Origin: Conexibacter sp. S30A1 | GTDB taxonomy: Bacteria; Actinomycetota; Thermoleophilia; Solirubrobacterales; Solirubrobacteraceae | Length of the DNA stretch: 64,000 bases | Assembly: GCF_023330665.1 (NCBI RefSeq) | Contig: NZ_CP097127.1 | Span: forward strand, 1,922,001 to 1,986,000 | Direction of reading: 5' to 3' | Part shown: one piece after another, positions 1-8,551 of the stretch | How the letters are laid out: the number at the start of each line of letters is the position of its first letter | Position numbering within the stretch: position 1 is the stretch's first letter | Made by a program: the position numbers and the translations under genes | The notes under the pieces: model-generated | Told to the model about the DNA's origin: nothing | Seen by the model: the letters and a program-made list of their open reading frames with translations, nothing else | The model's database searches: none

Positions 1-1
1 G

Positions 2-1188
2 CTCGAGGCGGCCGAGACCTATGCGCGCACGGGCCCGCCGACGCGCATGCTGCTCAGCCGCGCGCTCGCCGTCGGCGATGAGCTGATCCACGCGATCGGC
101 GCCGTCAAGGGCTGCGGGCAGGCGGTCCTGGCGGGCTCGGCGCGGCGCATGGCAGAGACCGTCAAGGACCTTGACATCGTGGCCACCGCCGATGACCCGG
201 CGGTGCTTGCGGCCGCAGTTGCGGCGCTGCCACAGGTGCAGGATTCATCCACCCCCGGAACCCACGCGGTGCGCATCAGGACCCACAGCGGCGTGAGCGT
301 GGACGTGCGGATCGTCACAGACGACCAGTTCGGGGACGCGCTGCAGCACCTGACCGGCTCCAAGGAGCACAACGTCGCGCTGCGCGAGTACGCCGTGCGC
401 CGCGGGCTGCACATATCCGAATACGGCGTGCTGGAGGACGCAACCGGCCTCACCCACCGCTGCGCCAGCGAGGCGGAGGTGTATGCGCTGCTCAGCATGG
501 ACTACATCGAGCCCGAGCTGCGCGAGGGACGCGGTGAGATCGAGGCGGCGCTGGCCGGCACGCTGCCCAGGCTCGTGCGCGCCAGCGACCTGAAGGGGGA
601 TCTGCACTGCCACACGGTCGCCTCCGACGGCACCGCGTCGATGCAGGAGATGGCCGCCGCGGCGGCCGCCGCCGGCTACGAGTACCTCGCGATCACCGAT
701 CACTCGGCGTCCATGGGGTTCGGCGCCGACGTCTCCGCCGACGAGCTGCGCAGACAGATCGAGCGGGCGCGCGAGCTGGACGGGACGCTCGAGGGCTTTC
801 GCCTGCTGATCGGCTCGGAGGTGAACATCCTGCCCGACGGCAGCCTCGACTACCCCGACGCGCTGCTGGCCGAGCTCGACTGGGTGGTGGCGAGCGTGCA
901 CACGTCCTTCCGAATGCCGGCGGCGGCGATGACAGGGCGCATCCTCAGCGCGATCGAGCACCCGTCCGTTGACTGCATCGGCCACCTGAGCGGTCGCAAG
1001 CTGCTCGAGCGTGAGCCCTACGAGTTCGATCTCGACGCGGTGCTCGAGGCCGCCGCGCGCACCGGGACGATGCTCGAGATCAACGCAAACCCCGAGCGGC
1101 GCGACCTGAACGAGCATCACGCGCAGGCGGCGGCGCAGGCGGGGATCCGGCTGGTGATCAACTGCGACGCCCACCGACCGGGCGGGTT
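2..1188 (+). pseudogene. polX: DNA polymerase X family protein (PolX), 5' part, interrupted by an IS
   Basis: PolX proteins join a family-X nucleotidyltransferase to a C-terminal PHP phosphoesterase and act in gap-filling and base-excision repair. The frame is open from base 2, so the N-terminus lies outside the window. Visible motifs are GSARR followed by DLDIVA (the paired polymerase aspartates), the third aspartate in SVDVRIV, and PHP metal motifs DLHCHT, ITDHS, SVHTS and NCDAHRP. After HRPGG the frame runs into an insertion sequence and reads about 30 foreign residues to a stop at 1282. The missing C-terminus lies at 2770-2890. The product is truncated in the last PHP motif and probably inactive in that domain. 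Confidence 0.9.
1183..1188. repeat. 6-bp target-site duplication, left copy
   Basis: CGGGTT directly abuts the left inverted repeat and is repeated at 2764-2769 directly after the right one. Keeping one copy restores the PolX frame exactly, which fixes the boundaries of the element. Confidence 0.85.
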
Positions 1189-2763
1189 CTCGGGTTTCGC
1201 AGTTCATAGGCCGGCGGCTGCCCATGCTTGCTGGACTTGGTTGATTTCCTGGGTTGTGGGGGTTCGGGCCTGTTCGGGTTGAAATTGGGTGGCGATGATC
1301 ACTCGTCGTAGCTTGGCGAGCATGTCCTGGAATGATGGGGTGGTCTTGGAGAGGTACCAGGGGGCGCGGGCGCGATGCTCTGTGACGATGTCGGGGTGAT
1401 GTCCGTAGAGCGCGTACCAGATGATCGTGAGGTCCATCGCCAAGAACTGGAATGGGACGGTCCGTTGCACGGCTTTCTCGGTCCGGTTGCGGGCATCACC
1501 GACGCCGAACAGTTCTTTGCCGTCCTGGAAGGCGACTTCGATCGGCCAGCGGTCTGCGTAGCGTTCGACGATCTGCGCGGCGGTGGCGTGAAGGTCGGTG
1601 GTGATCAGCGCGATCTGGTAGCCGCACGGCTTGGTGTCGTCTTTGACGAGGATCACACGGACCGGGGTTTCGGCGCCGAGCGGCTCCCACAGGCAGTTGA
1701 TCTCAGCCAGCTCGAGCGTCTCGGTTTTGCTGTAGCGCCTGACGGTCGTCTTTACCCATTCGGTGGCGGGGTCGGCTGCGATCTGTTGAACGCTTTCAAG
1801 CTGTTTGCCCCATTTGCGTGGCCGGCCGCGTTTGCCGGTGCGCGGCGGCGCAGGGGCGTAGATCACCGCGTTGCTACGCAGCCTCGATGTGATCGTCACC
1901 CGCTTGGGTGCAGCACGCCACGCCTGGCTGATGTAGGCGCTGTCACCGACCACGTTGATCTGGCGATCCGGCAGCCGTTTGGCGAGCAGGCAGACTATCT
2001 CCCTGGCCAGCTTGACCTTCCCGGGCCGCTCAGGATCGGGCTTGTGCTGCTTGACGAACTGTTCGCGCCGCGGCTGCCAGAGCCGGAACAGGACCGGCAA
2101 ACATACGGTGCGCTGCAGGAACGGCAGCTTGACACAGATCCCGGCCACGATCCAGTTGTTCCCCCACGCGACCGAGCCTGAGCGGCTGTTGGCGGTCGCG
2201 TCGTGATGCCAGAAGGTGCCGTGGATCCGGCGTCCCCTGCGTTTCAGGAGCGTGTCGTCGACCGCGACCAGCACGCTCGCACCCGGTTCTGTGAAGCGCT
2301 CAACGATCAGGCAGGCGAGCCGTAACCCGAGCTCGTCCACGGACCAGCGGGCATTGGCGAAGAACCGGTGGCAACGCGCGTGATGCCACACCCCCGACAG
2401 CCTTGAGCCTGTCAGCATCCCGGTCACGCACCGCAGAGAGGTCTGCGAGACCTGACCGACCAACACCCCCCGGAACGTCTCAAACGTGGGACGGGTGAAA
2501 CACGACTCAAACAGGACAAGCAGCTCGTTCAGCGAAGATGGGACGCAGAGCATCGGCGGCAGCCTCCAAGAGAAGCCGCGCAGCGTGCCTCCCCTTGGCC
2601 GCGACGGACGGGTTATGTTGACAGCAACCGCTTTCGCGCAAGCCGCCGATGCTCCTTCCCCGACACCGCGCCAACAGGCCACACCAGCCCGCCACGGCCC
2701 CGCCCACCACCACCACCTGCTACGCCGCTATGCCGCTACAGGCCCAAAAGTGCGAAACCCGAG
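1189..2763 (-). mobile_element. Complete insertion sequence, 1575 bp, in polX
   Basis: The ends are perfect 13-bp inverted repeats, CTCGGGTTTCGCA at 1189-1201 and its complement at 2751-2763, with imperfect pairing further in (AGGCC against GGGCC). The element is flanked by a 6-bp direct repeat CGGGTT (1183-1188 and 2764-2769). It carries one transposase gene on the minus strand, ending three bases inside the left repeat. Intact ends, intact transposase and identical target copies suggest a recent insertion. Confidence 0.9.
1204..2553 (-). CDS. DDE transposase (IS701/DDE_5-like)
   Basis: Cut-and-paste transposase of about 449 aa if begun at the ATG at 2553 (MLCVPSSL). An upstream start at 2682 would add 43 low-complexity residues. 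Candidate DDE residues are D99 or D100 in VAVDDTLL, D204 in VVGDSAY and E339 in RWPIEVAFQDGKE. The phrase RRIHGTFWHHD after the first Asp and the EVAFQDGKELFG block are typical of the DDE_5/IS701-like group, but the 6-bp target duplication is not what I would expect for IS701, so the family call is tentative. The frame is intact. Confidence 0.85.
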   Translation of the reverse strand: MLCVPSSLNELLVLFESCFTRPTFETFRGVLVGQVSQTSLRCVTGMLTGSRLSGVWHHARCHRFFANARWSVDELGLRLACLIVERFTEPGASVLVAVDDTLLKRRGRRIHGTFWHHDATANSRSGSVAWGNNWIVAGICVKLPFLQRTVCLPVLFRLWQPRREQFVKQHKPDPERPGKVKLAREIVCLLAKRLPDRQINVVGDSAYISQAWRAAPKRVTITSRLRSNAVIYAPAPPRTGKRGRPRKWGKQLESVQQIAADPATEWVKTTVRRYSKTETLELAEINCLWEPLGAETPVRVILVKDDTKPCGYQIALITTDLHATAAQIVERYADRWPIEVAFQDGKELFGVGDARNRTEKAVQRTVPFQFLAMDLTIIWYALYGHHPDIVTEHRARAPWYLSKTTPSFQDMLAKLRRVIIATQFQPEQARTPTTQEINQVQQAWAAAGL

Positions 2764-2890
2764 CGGGTTTGCGGTCGCCCGCTACGGCATCGCCACCGCC
2801 CGCCGCGCCTGGCTCACGCCTGCGCAGATTGCGAATACGCTCTCGTGGGGTGATCTGGCGGCTCTGCGGGGCCGCCGGGGCGGCGTCTGA
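2764..2890 (+). pseudogene. polX: PolX, 3' remnant beyond the insertion sequence
   Basis: In frame after deletion of the element and one target copy, this stretch reads FAVARYGIATARRAWL..., the normal C-terminal PHP helix of PolX (VARYGI, ARRAWLT, then a TLSW/LAALR end), stopping at 2888-2890. It has no start of its own. Its 3' end overlaps the 3' end of the convergent lgt gene by 77 bp. Confidence 0.88.
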
Positions 2891-3692
2891 ACTGGATCAG
2901 GGCAAACCAGACGAGCCCGGCGATGGTGCCGATGATCGCCACCCAGAAGTTCAGGCGCATGCCGAGGATGTACTGCGAGTAGTCGATGCGGATCGTCTCC
3001 TCGAAGATCCGGTAGCCGGAGTAGCCGGCCACGTAGAGCGGAAAGATCGCGGGCGGCCGCACCTTCCTGTGGTTGTCAAGCCAGATCAGCACGCCGGCCC
3101 AGAAGAGGTCAAACAGCATCTCGTAGAGGAACGAAGGCTGGAAGGTCGCGTAATGCGCGTAGCCGGGCACACGGTGCGCCGGCGAGATCTCAAGCGCCCA
3201 TGGCAGCTTTGACGGCTTGCCGTAGAGCTCCTGGTTGAAGTAGTTGCCGATCCGGCCGATCGCCTGGCCGATCAGCAACGTGGGCGTGACCACGTTGACG
3301 AAGCGGTCGGCCTGCAGGTGGCCGACGTGCTTGCGCAGGTACCAGTAGCCAACCGCGGCACCGAGCGCGACGCCGCCCCAGATGCCCATGCCGCCGTCCC
3401 AGATCGCGAACGGCCCCCACCAGTGGTGGGGCATCTGACTCGGGGTTGTGATGTCGAAGTAGATGCGGCCGCCGACCAGTCCGGCGGGGAACCCCCACCA
3501 GGCGACGCCGTAGACCAGGTCCGGGTCGCCGCCCCGCTTGGACCAGCGCTTGCGGGTGATCAGGATCGCCTGTGCCGCCGCCAGCACATAGCAGATCCCG
3601 TAGATGTGGAAGAAGAACGGCCCGACCGAAAAGCCGTTGAACGGCGGACTGGGGATGTAGGCCAAAAGCGGGATGTGCAGGGTGTTCGGCAT
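2814..3692 (-). CDS. lgt: Prolipoprotein diacylglyceryl transferase (Lgt)
   Basis: Integral membrane enzyme that moves diacylglycerol from phosphatidylglycerol onto the lipobox cysteine of prelipoproteins, the first step of lipoprotein maturation. The 292-aa protein has several hydrophobic helices and the Lgt signature GRIGNYFNQELYGKP near residue 150, plus the N-terminal block GFSVGPFFFHIYGICY. Length is normal. It is the last gene of a likely operon otsB - membrane protein - lgt (15-bp gap upstream). Its 3' end overlaps the tail of polX on the other strand. Confidence 0.95.
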   Translation of the reverse strand: MPNTLHIPLLAYIPSPPFNGFSVGPFFFHIYGICYVLAAAQAILITRKRWSKRGGDPDLVYGVAWWGFPAGLVGGRIYFDITTPSQMPHHWWGPFAIWDGGMGIWGGVALGAAVGYWYLRKHVGHLQADRFVNVVTPTLLIGQAIGRIGNYFNQELYGKPSKLPWALEISPAHRVPGYAHYATFQPSFLYEMLFDLFWAGVLIWLDNHRKVRPPAIFPLYVAGYSGYRIFEETIRIDYSQYILGMRLNFWVAIIGTIAGLVWFALIQFRRRPGGPAEPPDHPTRAYSQSAQA

Positions 3693-3707
3693 GTACTGAA
3701 GCGTTTG

Positions 3708-4262
3708 CTAGGCGCGCCTGCCGGCGAACGGACGCGTTTGACGCCCCTGCGCGAGCTCGGTCAGATTGGAGCGAAAGCCCGGCGTACGGATCAGCCTGAT
3801 CGGCCGCAGCGGCGAGTTGTGTTCGACGTAGAAGCGCGCCCCGTCGCGCTCCTCGATCGCTGTGACAGCGGCTCCCTGCCGACGCAGGACAAGCGCACCG
3901 CCGAGCGCAAAGCCGGCCGCGATCCCGGGAACCTGCGGCTCCGCGAAGGCCACCGCGCCGGCCGCAAGCGTGCCCACCAGGATCGGCCAGAGGCGGTTGA
4001 GCACGACGCGCCCCGGGTTGATCTCGGGCAGGCTCATCTGCGTGCGTGCGCTTGAGAGCAACACGCTGATCTGATGCGAGGTGCTGCTGCGGCGGCCGAG
4101 CATGGCGCCAAAGACAGCGGCGGCGAGCCACCACAAAGCACAGAGCGGCACCAGCAGCGAGTCGCCGGCGCCGGCGGCGCCCGCGACCGTCACCACAGCC
4201 AGCAGCGTCGCAGCCGCGCCGCAGAGGATCACGGTGGTGCGCAGAAGCTCGGGAAAGCGCAT
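3708..4262 (-). CDS. Hypothetical four-helix membrane protein
   Basis: I do not recognise this 184-aa protein. Hydrophobic stretches near residues 9-30, 36-56, 92-108 and 112-128 suggest four transmembrane helices in two hairpins, separated by a basic cytoplasmic loop (GRRSSTSHQ) and followed by a soluble basic tail rich in Arg. It lies between otsB and lgt with gaps of 18 and 15 bp, so it is probably co-transcribed. Nothing in it points to catalysis. Confidence 0.75.
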   Translation of the reverse strand: MRFPELLRTTVILCGAAATLLAVVTVAGAAGAGDSLLVPLCALWWLAAAVFGAMLGRRSSTSHQISVLLSSARTQMSLPEINPGRVVLNRLWPILVGTLAAGAVAFAEPQVPGIAAGFALGGALVLRRQGAAVTAIEERDGARFYVEHNSPLRPIRLIRTPGFRSNLTELAQGRQTRPFAGRRA

Positions 4263-4280
4263 CCGGGCCGAAACCGTCGC

Positions 4281-5090
4281 CTAACTCGCGGCCAGCTTCG
4301 CCAGAAGCTCGCGCACACCGTCGGTTCCTGCGACCATCAGGTCGGCCTCGGCGGCGACGCCCACCGGCGCATCATCGGAGCGAACGCCCACACATATCGC
4401 CTGGCCGACCGTACCCTCCTGCACCAGCGCACGCACGGCACGGAAGGCGTCCAGGTCGGTCGTGTCGTCGCCCACGTACAGCACGGCCGCGTAGCGTCGG
4501 TCCCCAAGCACCTGGCGGACAGCCAGGCCCTTGTCGATCCTCACGGGCGGCCTGACCTCCATGACCTTGCGGCCCCAGTGGACCTCGAGCCCCGCCTGTT
4601 TGGCCTGAGCCGCAATCGCGTCCACCGCCGCTTGCGCATCGGCTTCGTCGGATGCCCCGCGCCAGTGGTAGCCGATGATCGTGCCCTTGTCCTCGATCCG
4701 CACACGCCGGCGCCTGAGCTCGCCGGTATCGGACTCCAGGCGAAAGGCCTCGACGCGGGGAGCCCAGCGCAGCAGTTCCGGATCCACCAGGGCCTCTGTC
4801 CAACCGGGGCGCAGCAGTTCGCCACCGTGGGCACCGACGTAGGCGATGGTGCCAACCGAGACCATCGCCCGCGCCTCTGAAGCGCGGCGCCCACTGATGC
4901 ACGCGAGCTGCCCGTAGCGCCGGGACATGGCGATGATCAGCTGCCGCGTGCTCTCAGGCACGGTCGCATCCCCCGCGTTGTCGACGATCGGCGCCAACGT
5001 CCCGTCGATGTCCAGCAAAATCGCCGACTCAGTCGGGTTTGAGCGCAGTGGCGCGAGCGTCTCGTGAAGCACCGCGGAGGTCACAGCCAC
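4281..5090 (-). CDS. otsB: Trehalose-6-phosphate phosphatase
   Basis: HAD-superfamily enzyme that dephosphorylates trehalose-6-phosphate to trehalose. Motif I is LLDIDGTLAPI with D27 and D29; motif II is the Ser in ACISGRR; the basic motif is in KVMEVRPPVRIDKG; motif III is YVGDDTTDLDAF. At 269 aa it is the usual OtsB length. No otsA synthase is nearby, so the partner must lie elsewhere. Probably first gene of the operon running to lgt. Confidence 0.93.
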   Translation of the reverse strand: MAVTSAVLHETLAPLRSNPTESAILLDIDGTLAPIVDNAGDATVPESTRQLIIAMSRRYGQLACISGRRASEARAMVSVGTIAYVGAHGGELLRPGWTEALVDPELLRWAPRVEAFRLESDTGELRRRRVRIEDKGTIIGYHWRGASDEADAQAAVDAIAAQAKQAGLEVHWGRKVMEVRPPVRIDKGLAVRQVLGDRRYAAVLYVGDDTTDLDAFRAVRALVQEGTVGQAICVGVRSDDAPVGVAAEADLMVAGTDGVRELLAKLAAS

Positions 5091-5162
5091 TCAGTATGGC
5101 GACTGAGATTGAGGACTGGCTAAGGCAACCCTCGGGCCTGTGCCCACCGAGCGCCCGCTGGG

Positions 5163-5600
5163 TCAGGCGGCGTCGGCGTCGCGCGGACGCGCCTGCGCGT
5201 AGCGCGGCAGCCCGTCCTCGGGGATCGGCTCCCAGCTGGCCGCATAGGCCACGTACTGGCGGTAGCTCGGCCGGATGCCCGGGTCGCTGTCAAAGGCGGC
5301 CATCCGGATAGCCATGCGCGAGCCGTCGGGAGAGCGTGAAAGGAGGTGCGCTCCACACTCGCCGCAGAAGCACTTGTGCATGCCGTCGGGCGGCGCCCAG
5401 CAGCGCACCAGGTCCTCGCCTGACAGCCACCTGAGCGCCGCCGGTTCGACGAACACCGACACCGCCGAGGCGGTCCCGGTGCGGCGCTGACAGCGGGTGC
5501 AGTGGCAGTAACCGGCAAGCGTCGGGGGCGCGGCCAGCTCGAAGCGCACAGCACCACAGAGACAACCACCCTGCACCGCGTAGCCGGCGGCCTGATCCAT
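5163..5600 (-). CDS. GFA family zinc-binding protein
   Basis: A 145-aa member of the GFA/CENP-V fold family (named after glutathione-dependent formaldehyde-activating enzyme; most members have no proven substrate). Zinc-binding cysteines are in GGCLCGAVRF near the N-terminus, CHCTRCQRRTG around residue 33 and CFCGECGAHL around residue 80. It is complete, with an Asp-rich tail. A 72-bp gap separates it from otsB downstream, so co-transcription is possible but not certain. Confidence 0.88.
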   Translation of the reverse strand: MDQAAGYAVQGGCLCGAVRFELAAPPTLAGYCHCTRCQRRTGTASAVSVFVEPAALRWLSGEDLVRCWAPPDGMHKCFCGECGAHLLSRSPDGSRMAIRMAAFDSDPGIRPSYRQYVAYAASWEPIPEDGLPRYAQARPRDADAA

Positions 5601-5663
5601 GCGCTCGATGCTACGCCAGACGGCGAGCGGCTCGCAGGCAGCTCGCTCCCACGAAGGACGGGT

Positions 5664-6179
5664 TCACGCCGGCGCCCCGCCCAGCGCCTGACCAACCTCA
5701 CGCAGGCGGCACGTGTCGACGTCGTAGACGAACCCGCGCACGGCGTCACGATGCGGGATGAACGGCGAGCGGCGCACCCGCTCGATCGACTGGAGCACGT
5801 CTGCATCGAGGTCGGTGAAGGACTCGATCGCAAACGCTGGAGCCATGCCGGTGTCGGCCTGCAGCTCGGCGCGAAAGCTGTCGTCGCTGACCAGCTGCAT
5901 GCCGCAGTCGGTGTGGTGGATCAGCATGATCTCGCGCGTACCGAGCCGGCGCTGCGAGATCGCCAGCGAGCGGATGACGTCGTCGGTCACCACCCCGCCG
6001 GCGTTGCGGATGATGTGCGCCTCGCCGCCGATCAGCCCGAGCGCGCTGAACACGTCCAGGCGCGAGTCCATGCAGGTCACGATCGCGATTCGCAGCGCCG
6101 GCATCACGTCGAGGTGGCGCGGCTGCAGCTGCGCGGCGCTCGCGTGGTTGTGACCCAGCAGCCGGTCGATCGCGGTCAT
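5664..6179 (-). CDS. Beta-class carbonic anhydrase
   Basis: Zinc enzyme that interconverts CO2 and bicarbonate. The 171-aa protein shows the beta-class pattern CMDSR (C36, D38, R40), a nucleotide-fold-like RNAGG block near residue 60, and HHTDCGM with H89 and C92 as the remaining zinc ligands. The short length matches the compact actinobacterial subclass. It follows the Lrp/AsnC gene by 14 bp on the same strand and may be co-transcribed with it. Confidence 0.93.
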   Translation of the reverse strand: MTAIDRLLGHNHASAAQLQPRHLDVMPALRIAIVTCMDSRLDVFSALGLIGGEAHIIRNAGGVVTDDVIRSLAISQRRLGTREIMLIHHTDCGMQLVSDDSFRAELQADTGMAPAFAIESFTDLDADVLQSIERVRRSPFIPHRDAVRGFVYDVDTCRLREVGQALGGAPA

Positions 6180-6193
6180 GGGACCGAAGGGTG

Positions 6194-6652
6194 TCAGACG
6201 GTGGCGGTATCCACCAGCCGTTCGAGTGCGACCGGCACCCGGTGCAGCACGAGCCGGCTGCGAACCTCGCGCACCCCGTGCTCGCGCTTGAGCCTGTCCA
6301 CCACCTGCTCGAACTCCTCAGGGTCCGCGCAGGCCACCTGCAGCAGATAGTCGTAATCGCCGGTCAGGCGCGCCGCCGCGATCACCTGCTCGACCGCCGC
6401 CAGGCCGCGCTCGAATTCCCCGCGGTCGATCCCCTCGCGCAGTCGCACGTCGCTCATCAGCTCGAGCCCACGCCCCAGCGCCGACAGGTTGAGCTGCGCG
6501 TGGTAGCCGCTGATGACTCCCGAGCCGCGCAGGCGCCGAACCCGGTCGGCCACAGTGTTCGGGGAAAGGCGCGCCGCCCGCCCGAGCTCCTGATAGGTCA
6601 CGCGCGCGTCGCGCAGCAGCTCCTTCACCAGGATCCGGTCAATCGCATCCAC
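6194..6652 (-). CDS. Lrp/AsnC family transcriptional regulator
   Basis: DNA-binding regulator of amino-acid metabolism or transport. An N-terminal helix-turn-helix (TYQELGRAARLSPNTVADR) is followed by an RAM-type ligand and oligomerisation domain (LTGDYDYLLQVAC). I chose the GTG at 6652 because the family begins right at the D..DR.IL helix, and an extended -10 sequence (TGCGATAAT on the minus strand, ending at 6659) leaves no room for the alternative GTG at 6679. This implies a leaderless mRNA. The neighbour across the divergent gap is a membrane protein, a usual arrangement for Lrp-controlled transport genes. Confidence 0.88.
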   Translation of the reverse strand: MDAIDRILVKELLRDARVTYQELGRAARLSPNTVADRVRRLRGSGVISGYHAQLNLSALGRGLELMSDVRLREGIDRGEFERGLAAVEQVIAAARLTGDYDYLLQVACADPEEFEQVVDRLKREHGVREVRSRLVLHRVPVALERLVDTATV

Positions 6653-6692
6653 AAATCTATTATCGCAGAATTCGCTCACTTACACGTGATAT

Positions 6693-6709
6693 GCCGAGGA
6701 TTCCTCGGC
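6693..6709. promoter_or_regulatory. Palindrome in the Lrp/membrane-protein divergent promoter
   Basis: GCCGAGG-ATT-CCTCGGC, perfect 7-bp arms around an AT centre, sits between the divergent starts at 6652 and 6775. A symmetric site at this place is a plausible operator for the Lrp/AsnC protein. The assignment is positional inference only. Confidence 0.45.
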
Positions 6710-6774
6710 CTACCGCCTGACTTTGCCATCAGCTTCGCAGGAAAATCGGCCGCCTATCGACGATCATTAACGGC

Positions 6775-7659
6775 ATGACCATCCTGCTGCGCATCGGGCT
6801 CACGCCGATCGCCTTCGCGCTGGTCACATGGGCGCAGGCGAGCTTCGGCGACCGGATCGGCGGGCGTCTGATCGGGCTGCCGGTCACGACCGGGCCGTTC
6901 CTATTGGCGGTCTGCCTCACCGCGAGCCGCCTGACGGCGGCGCACGCGGCGATCGGCGTGACCACCGGCCAGATGTCGGTGATCGTGTTCTGCGTCGCCT
7001 ACGCCTGGCTGGCACGCGGCATGGCGCCCGTGCCGACGGCGCTCACTTCGCTGGCCCTCGCGCTCGCCTCGGTGCTGGCACTGAGCTGGTTGCACGGACC
7101 CTGGCCGGCGGCGGCAGCCGTCTGGACGGTGATCGGGGTGAGCCTCCTGCTCTGGCCGTGGCCGGCACGCCGCCCACCGGTTCAGGCGCCGCCCGCAGCG
7201 GATGCGCGTGGCCCCGAACGGCCGCCCTCCGCGCAAACGCAAGCGGACATGCCACACCCACGCCTGGCTGGCTCATCCAAGCGCAGCCCCGCGCTCACGC
7301 GCGCGCTCATCTCAACCTGCGTGGTCGCGACGATGGCAACACTCGTCCCCGTACTCGGCGCCAGGCCCGCGGGCGTCATCACCTCCGCCCCGGTGCTGCT
7401 CTCGATCATCCTGCCCAGCACCCACCGCCTCAGCGGCGCCGCCGGCGCCGCTGAGCTCGCGCGCGGCACGATCGTCTCGATGGCGGCCACCATCTCCTTC
7501 TCGGCCGTGCTCGCCAGCTGCCTGCCGCACATGGCGGTGGCCTCGGCGCTGCTGGTGGCGGCCGGGGCGCTCGTCACACTGATCGTGGTGACACCGCTGA
7601 TCGAGCGCGCACTGCTTCAGGCCGGCTCAGCCCTCAGCCGGCCCGAGCCCGTGTTCTAA
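6775..7659 (+). CDS. Membrane protein with internal duplication, possible transporter
   Basis: A 294-aa protein with about ten hydrophobic segments in two halves separated by a soluble, Pro-rich linker (about residues 130-175). The halves look homologous: GRLIGLPVTTGPFLLAVCL ... TTGQMSVIVF in the first matches GARPAGVITSAPVLLSIIL ... ARGTIVSMAA in the second. Repeated halves are typical of small secondary transporters. It is divergent from an Lrp/AsnC regulator, suggesting amino-acid export or uptake, but no named family was recognised. Its 3' end overlaps the convergent nuclease gene by 33 bp. Confidence 0.75.
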   Translation: MTILLRIGLTPIAFALVTWAQASFGDRIGGRLIGLPVTTGPFLLAVCLTASRLTAAHAAIGVTTGQMSVIVFCVAYAWLARGMAPVPTALTSLALALASVLALSWLHGPWPAAAAVWTVIGVSLLLWPWPARRPPVQAPPAADARGPERPPSAQTQADMPHPRLAGSSKRSPALTRALISTCVVATMATLVPVLGARPAGVITSAPVLLSIILPSTHRLSGAAGAAELARGTIVSMAATISFSAVLASCLPHMAVASALLVAAGALVTLIVVTPLIERALLQAGSALSRPEPVF

Positions 7660-8535
7660 GACGCCCTTGACGCCGGCGTCAAGGGCGTTGAGGCGGTAGA
7701 GGGCAAGCGCCTCGGGCGAGCCGAAGCGGCCACCCGGAAGGCCCGCCGCGCCGTGGTGGGCCATCACGCAGTGCAGCAGCGCCAGCCGCCGCGAGTCATC
7801 GAGCGCTTCGCCGAGCGTGGTGAAGCGCTCGATCAGCAGTTGCTGGCCGAGCGCCAGATGCCCGAGCAGCCGGCCCTCGTCGGTCAGACCGATCTCGGCT
7901 GTGTAGGTGAACTCGCGGGTGCGACCGATGTCGTGCACGATCGCCGCCGTCAGCAGCAGGTCGCTGTTGAGCCGGCGGTGCAGCTCGCAGAGCTCTCGGG
8001 CCAGGGTCGCGACCGCGACCGTGTGCTCGAGCAGGCCGCCGAGGTAGGCGTGATGGCCGGCGCGACTGCAGGGGGTGCGCCGCAGGTCGGCGCGCAGCTG
8101 CGCGTCAGCCATGAGCGTGTCAAGCAGCGCCCTGTAGCCGGGGTCATAGACCTCTGAGGCCAGGTGCTCGAGGAAGCCGTCGAGCTCCTCGAAATCTCGG
8201 TAGGTGACGGGCAGGAATGCCTGGGTGATCGCCTCCGTCGGAGCCCCGCCATCTGGTTCCTGGCGACGGATGTCTGCGACCTCCACGACCAGCTCGTCGC
8301 GGAAGCGTTCAACCCGGCCGATCACCCTGACGATGTCGCCGCGCTCGAAGAGGCCCGCGAGCTGATCGGCGTCGCGGAAGGCCCGGGCCTGGACGCTGCC
8401 GCTGCGGTCACGCAGCTCGAGCGCCAGATATGGGCTGCCGGTGCGCGTCTTGCGCCGATCCTTGCGCACGCAGGCGTAGACGCCACGGACCTCGTCCCCG
8501 GCACGCAACGAGCTGATCGTGCGCTCTTCGCTCAC
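7627..8535 (-). CDS. YhaM-type 3'-5' exoribonuclease (OB-fold plus HD domain)
   Basis: A 302-aa protein with an N-terminal OB-fold nucleic-acid-binding domain (residues about 8-95, LALELRDRSGSVQARAF) and a C-terminal HD metal-dependent phosphohydrolase: LLEHTVAVATLARE, AAIVHDIGRT and HCVMAHHG give the metal ligands. This order is that of YhaM-like exoribonucleases. GTG start at 8535, only 16 bp from the divergent PAC2 start. Arg-rich basic segments fit RNA binding. Confidence 0.85.
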   Translation of the reverse strand: MSEERTISSLRAGDEVRGVYACVRKDRRKTRTGSPYLALELRDRSGSVQARAFRDADQLAGLFERGDIVRVIGRVERFRDELVVEVADIRRQEPDGGAPTEAITQAFLPVTYRDFEELDGFLEHLASEVYDPGYRALLDTLMADAQLRADLRRTPCSRAGHHAYLGGLLEHTVAVATLARELCELHRRLNSDLLLTAAIVHDIGRTREFTYTAEIGLTDEGRLLGHLALGQQLLIERFTTLGEALDDSRRLALLHCVMAHHGAAGLPGGRFGSPEALALYRLNALDAGVKGVLEHGLGPAEG

Positions 8536-8551
8536 AACGCCATGATGTACG

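Noticed and set aside
245-1225. Long minus-strand frame opposite polX
   Set aside because: Arg/His/Val-rich translation without any family feature; an antisense shadow of high-GC coding DNA.
2486-2890. 134-codon plus-strand frame over the right IS end
   Set aside because: Only its last ~40 codons are meaningful, and these are the C-terminus of polX; the rest is antisense to the IS.
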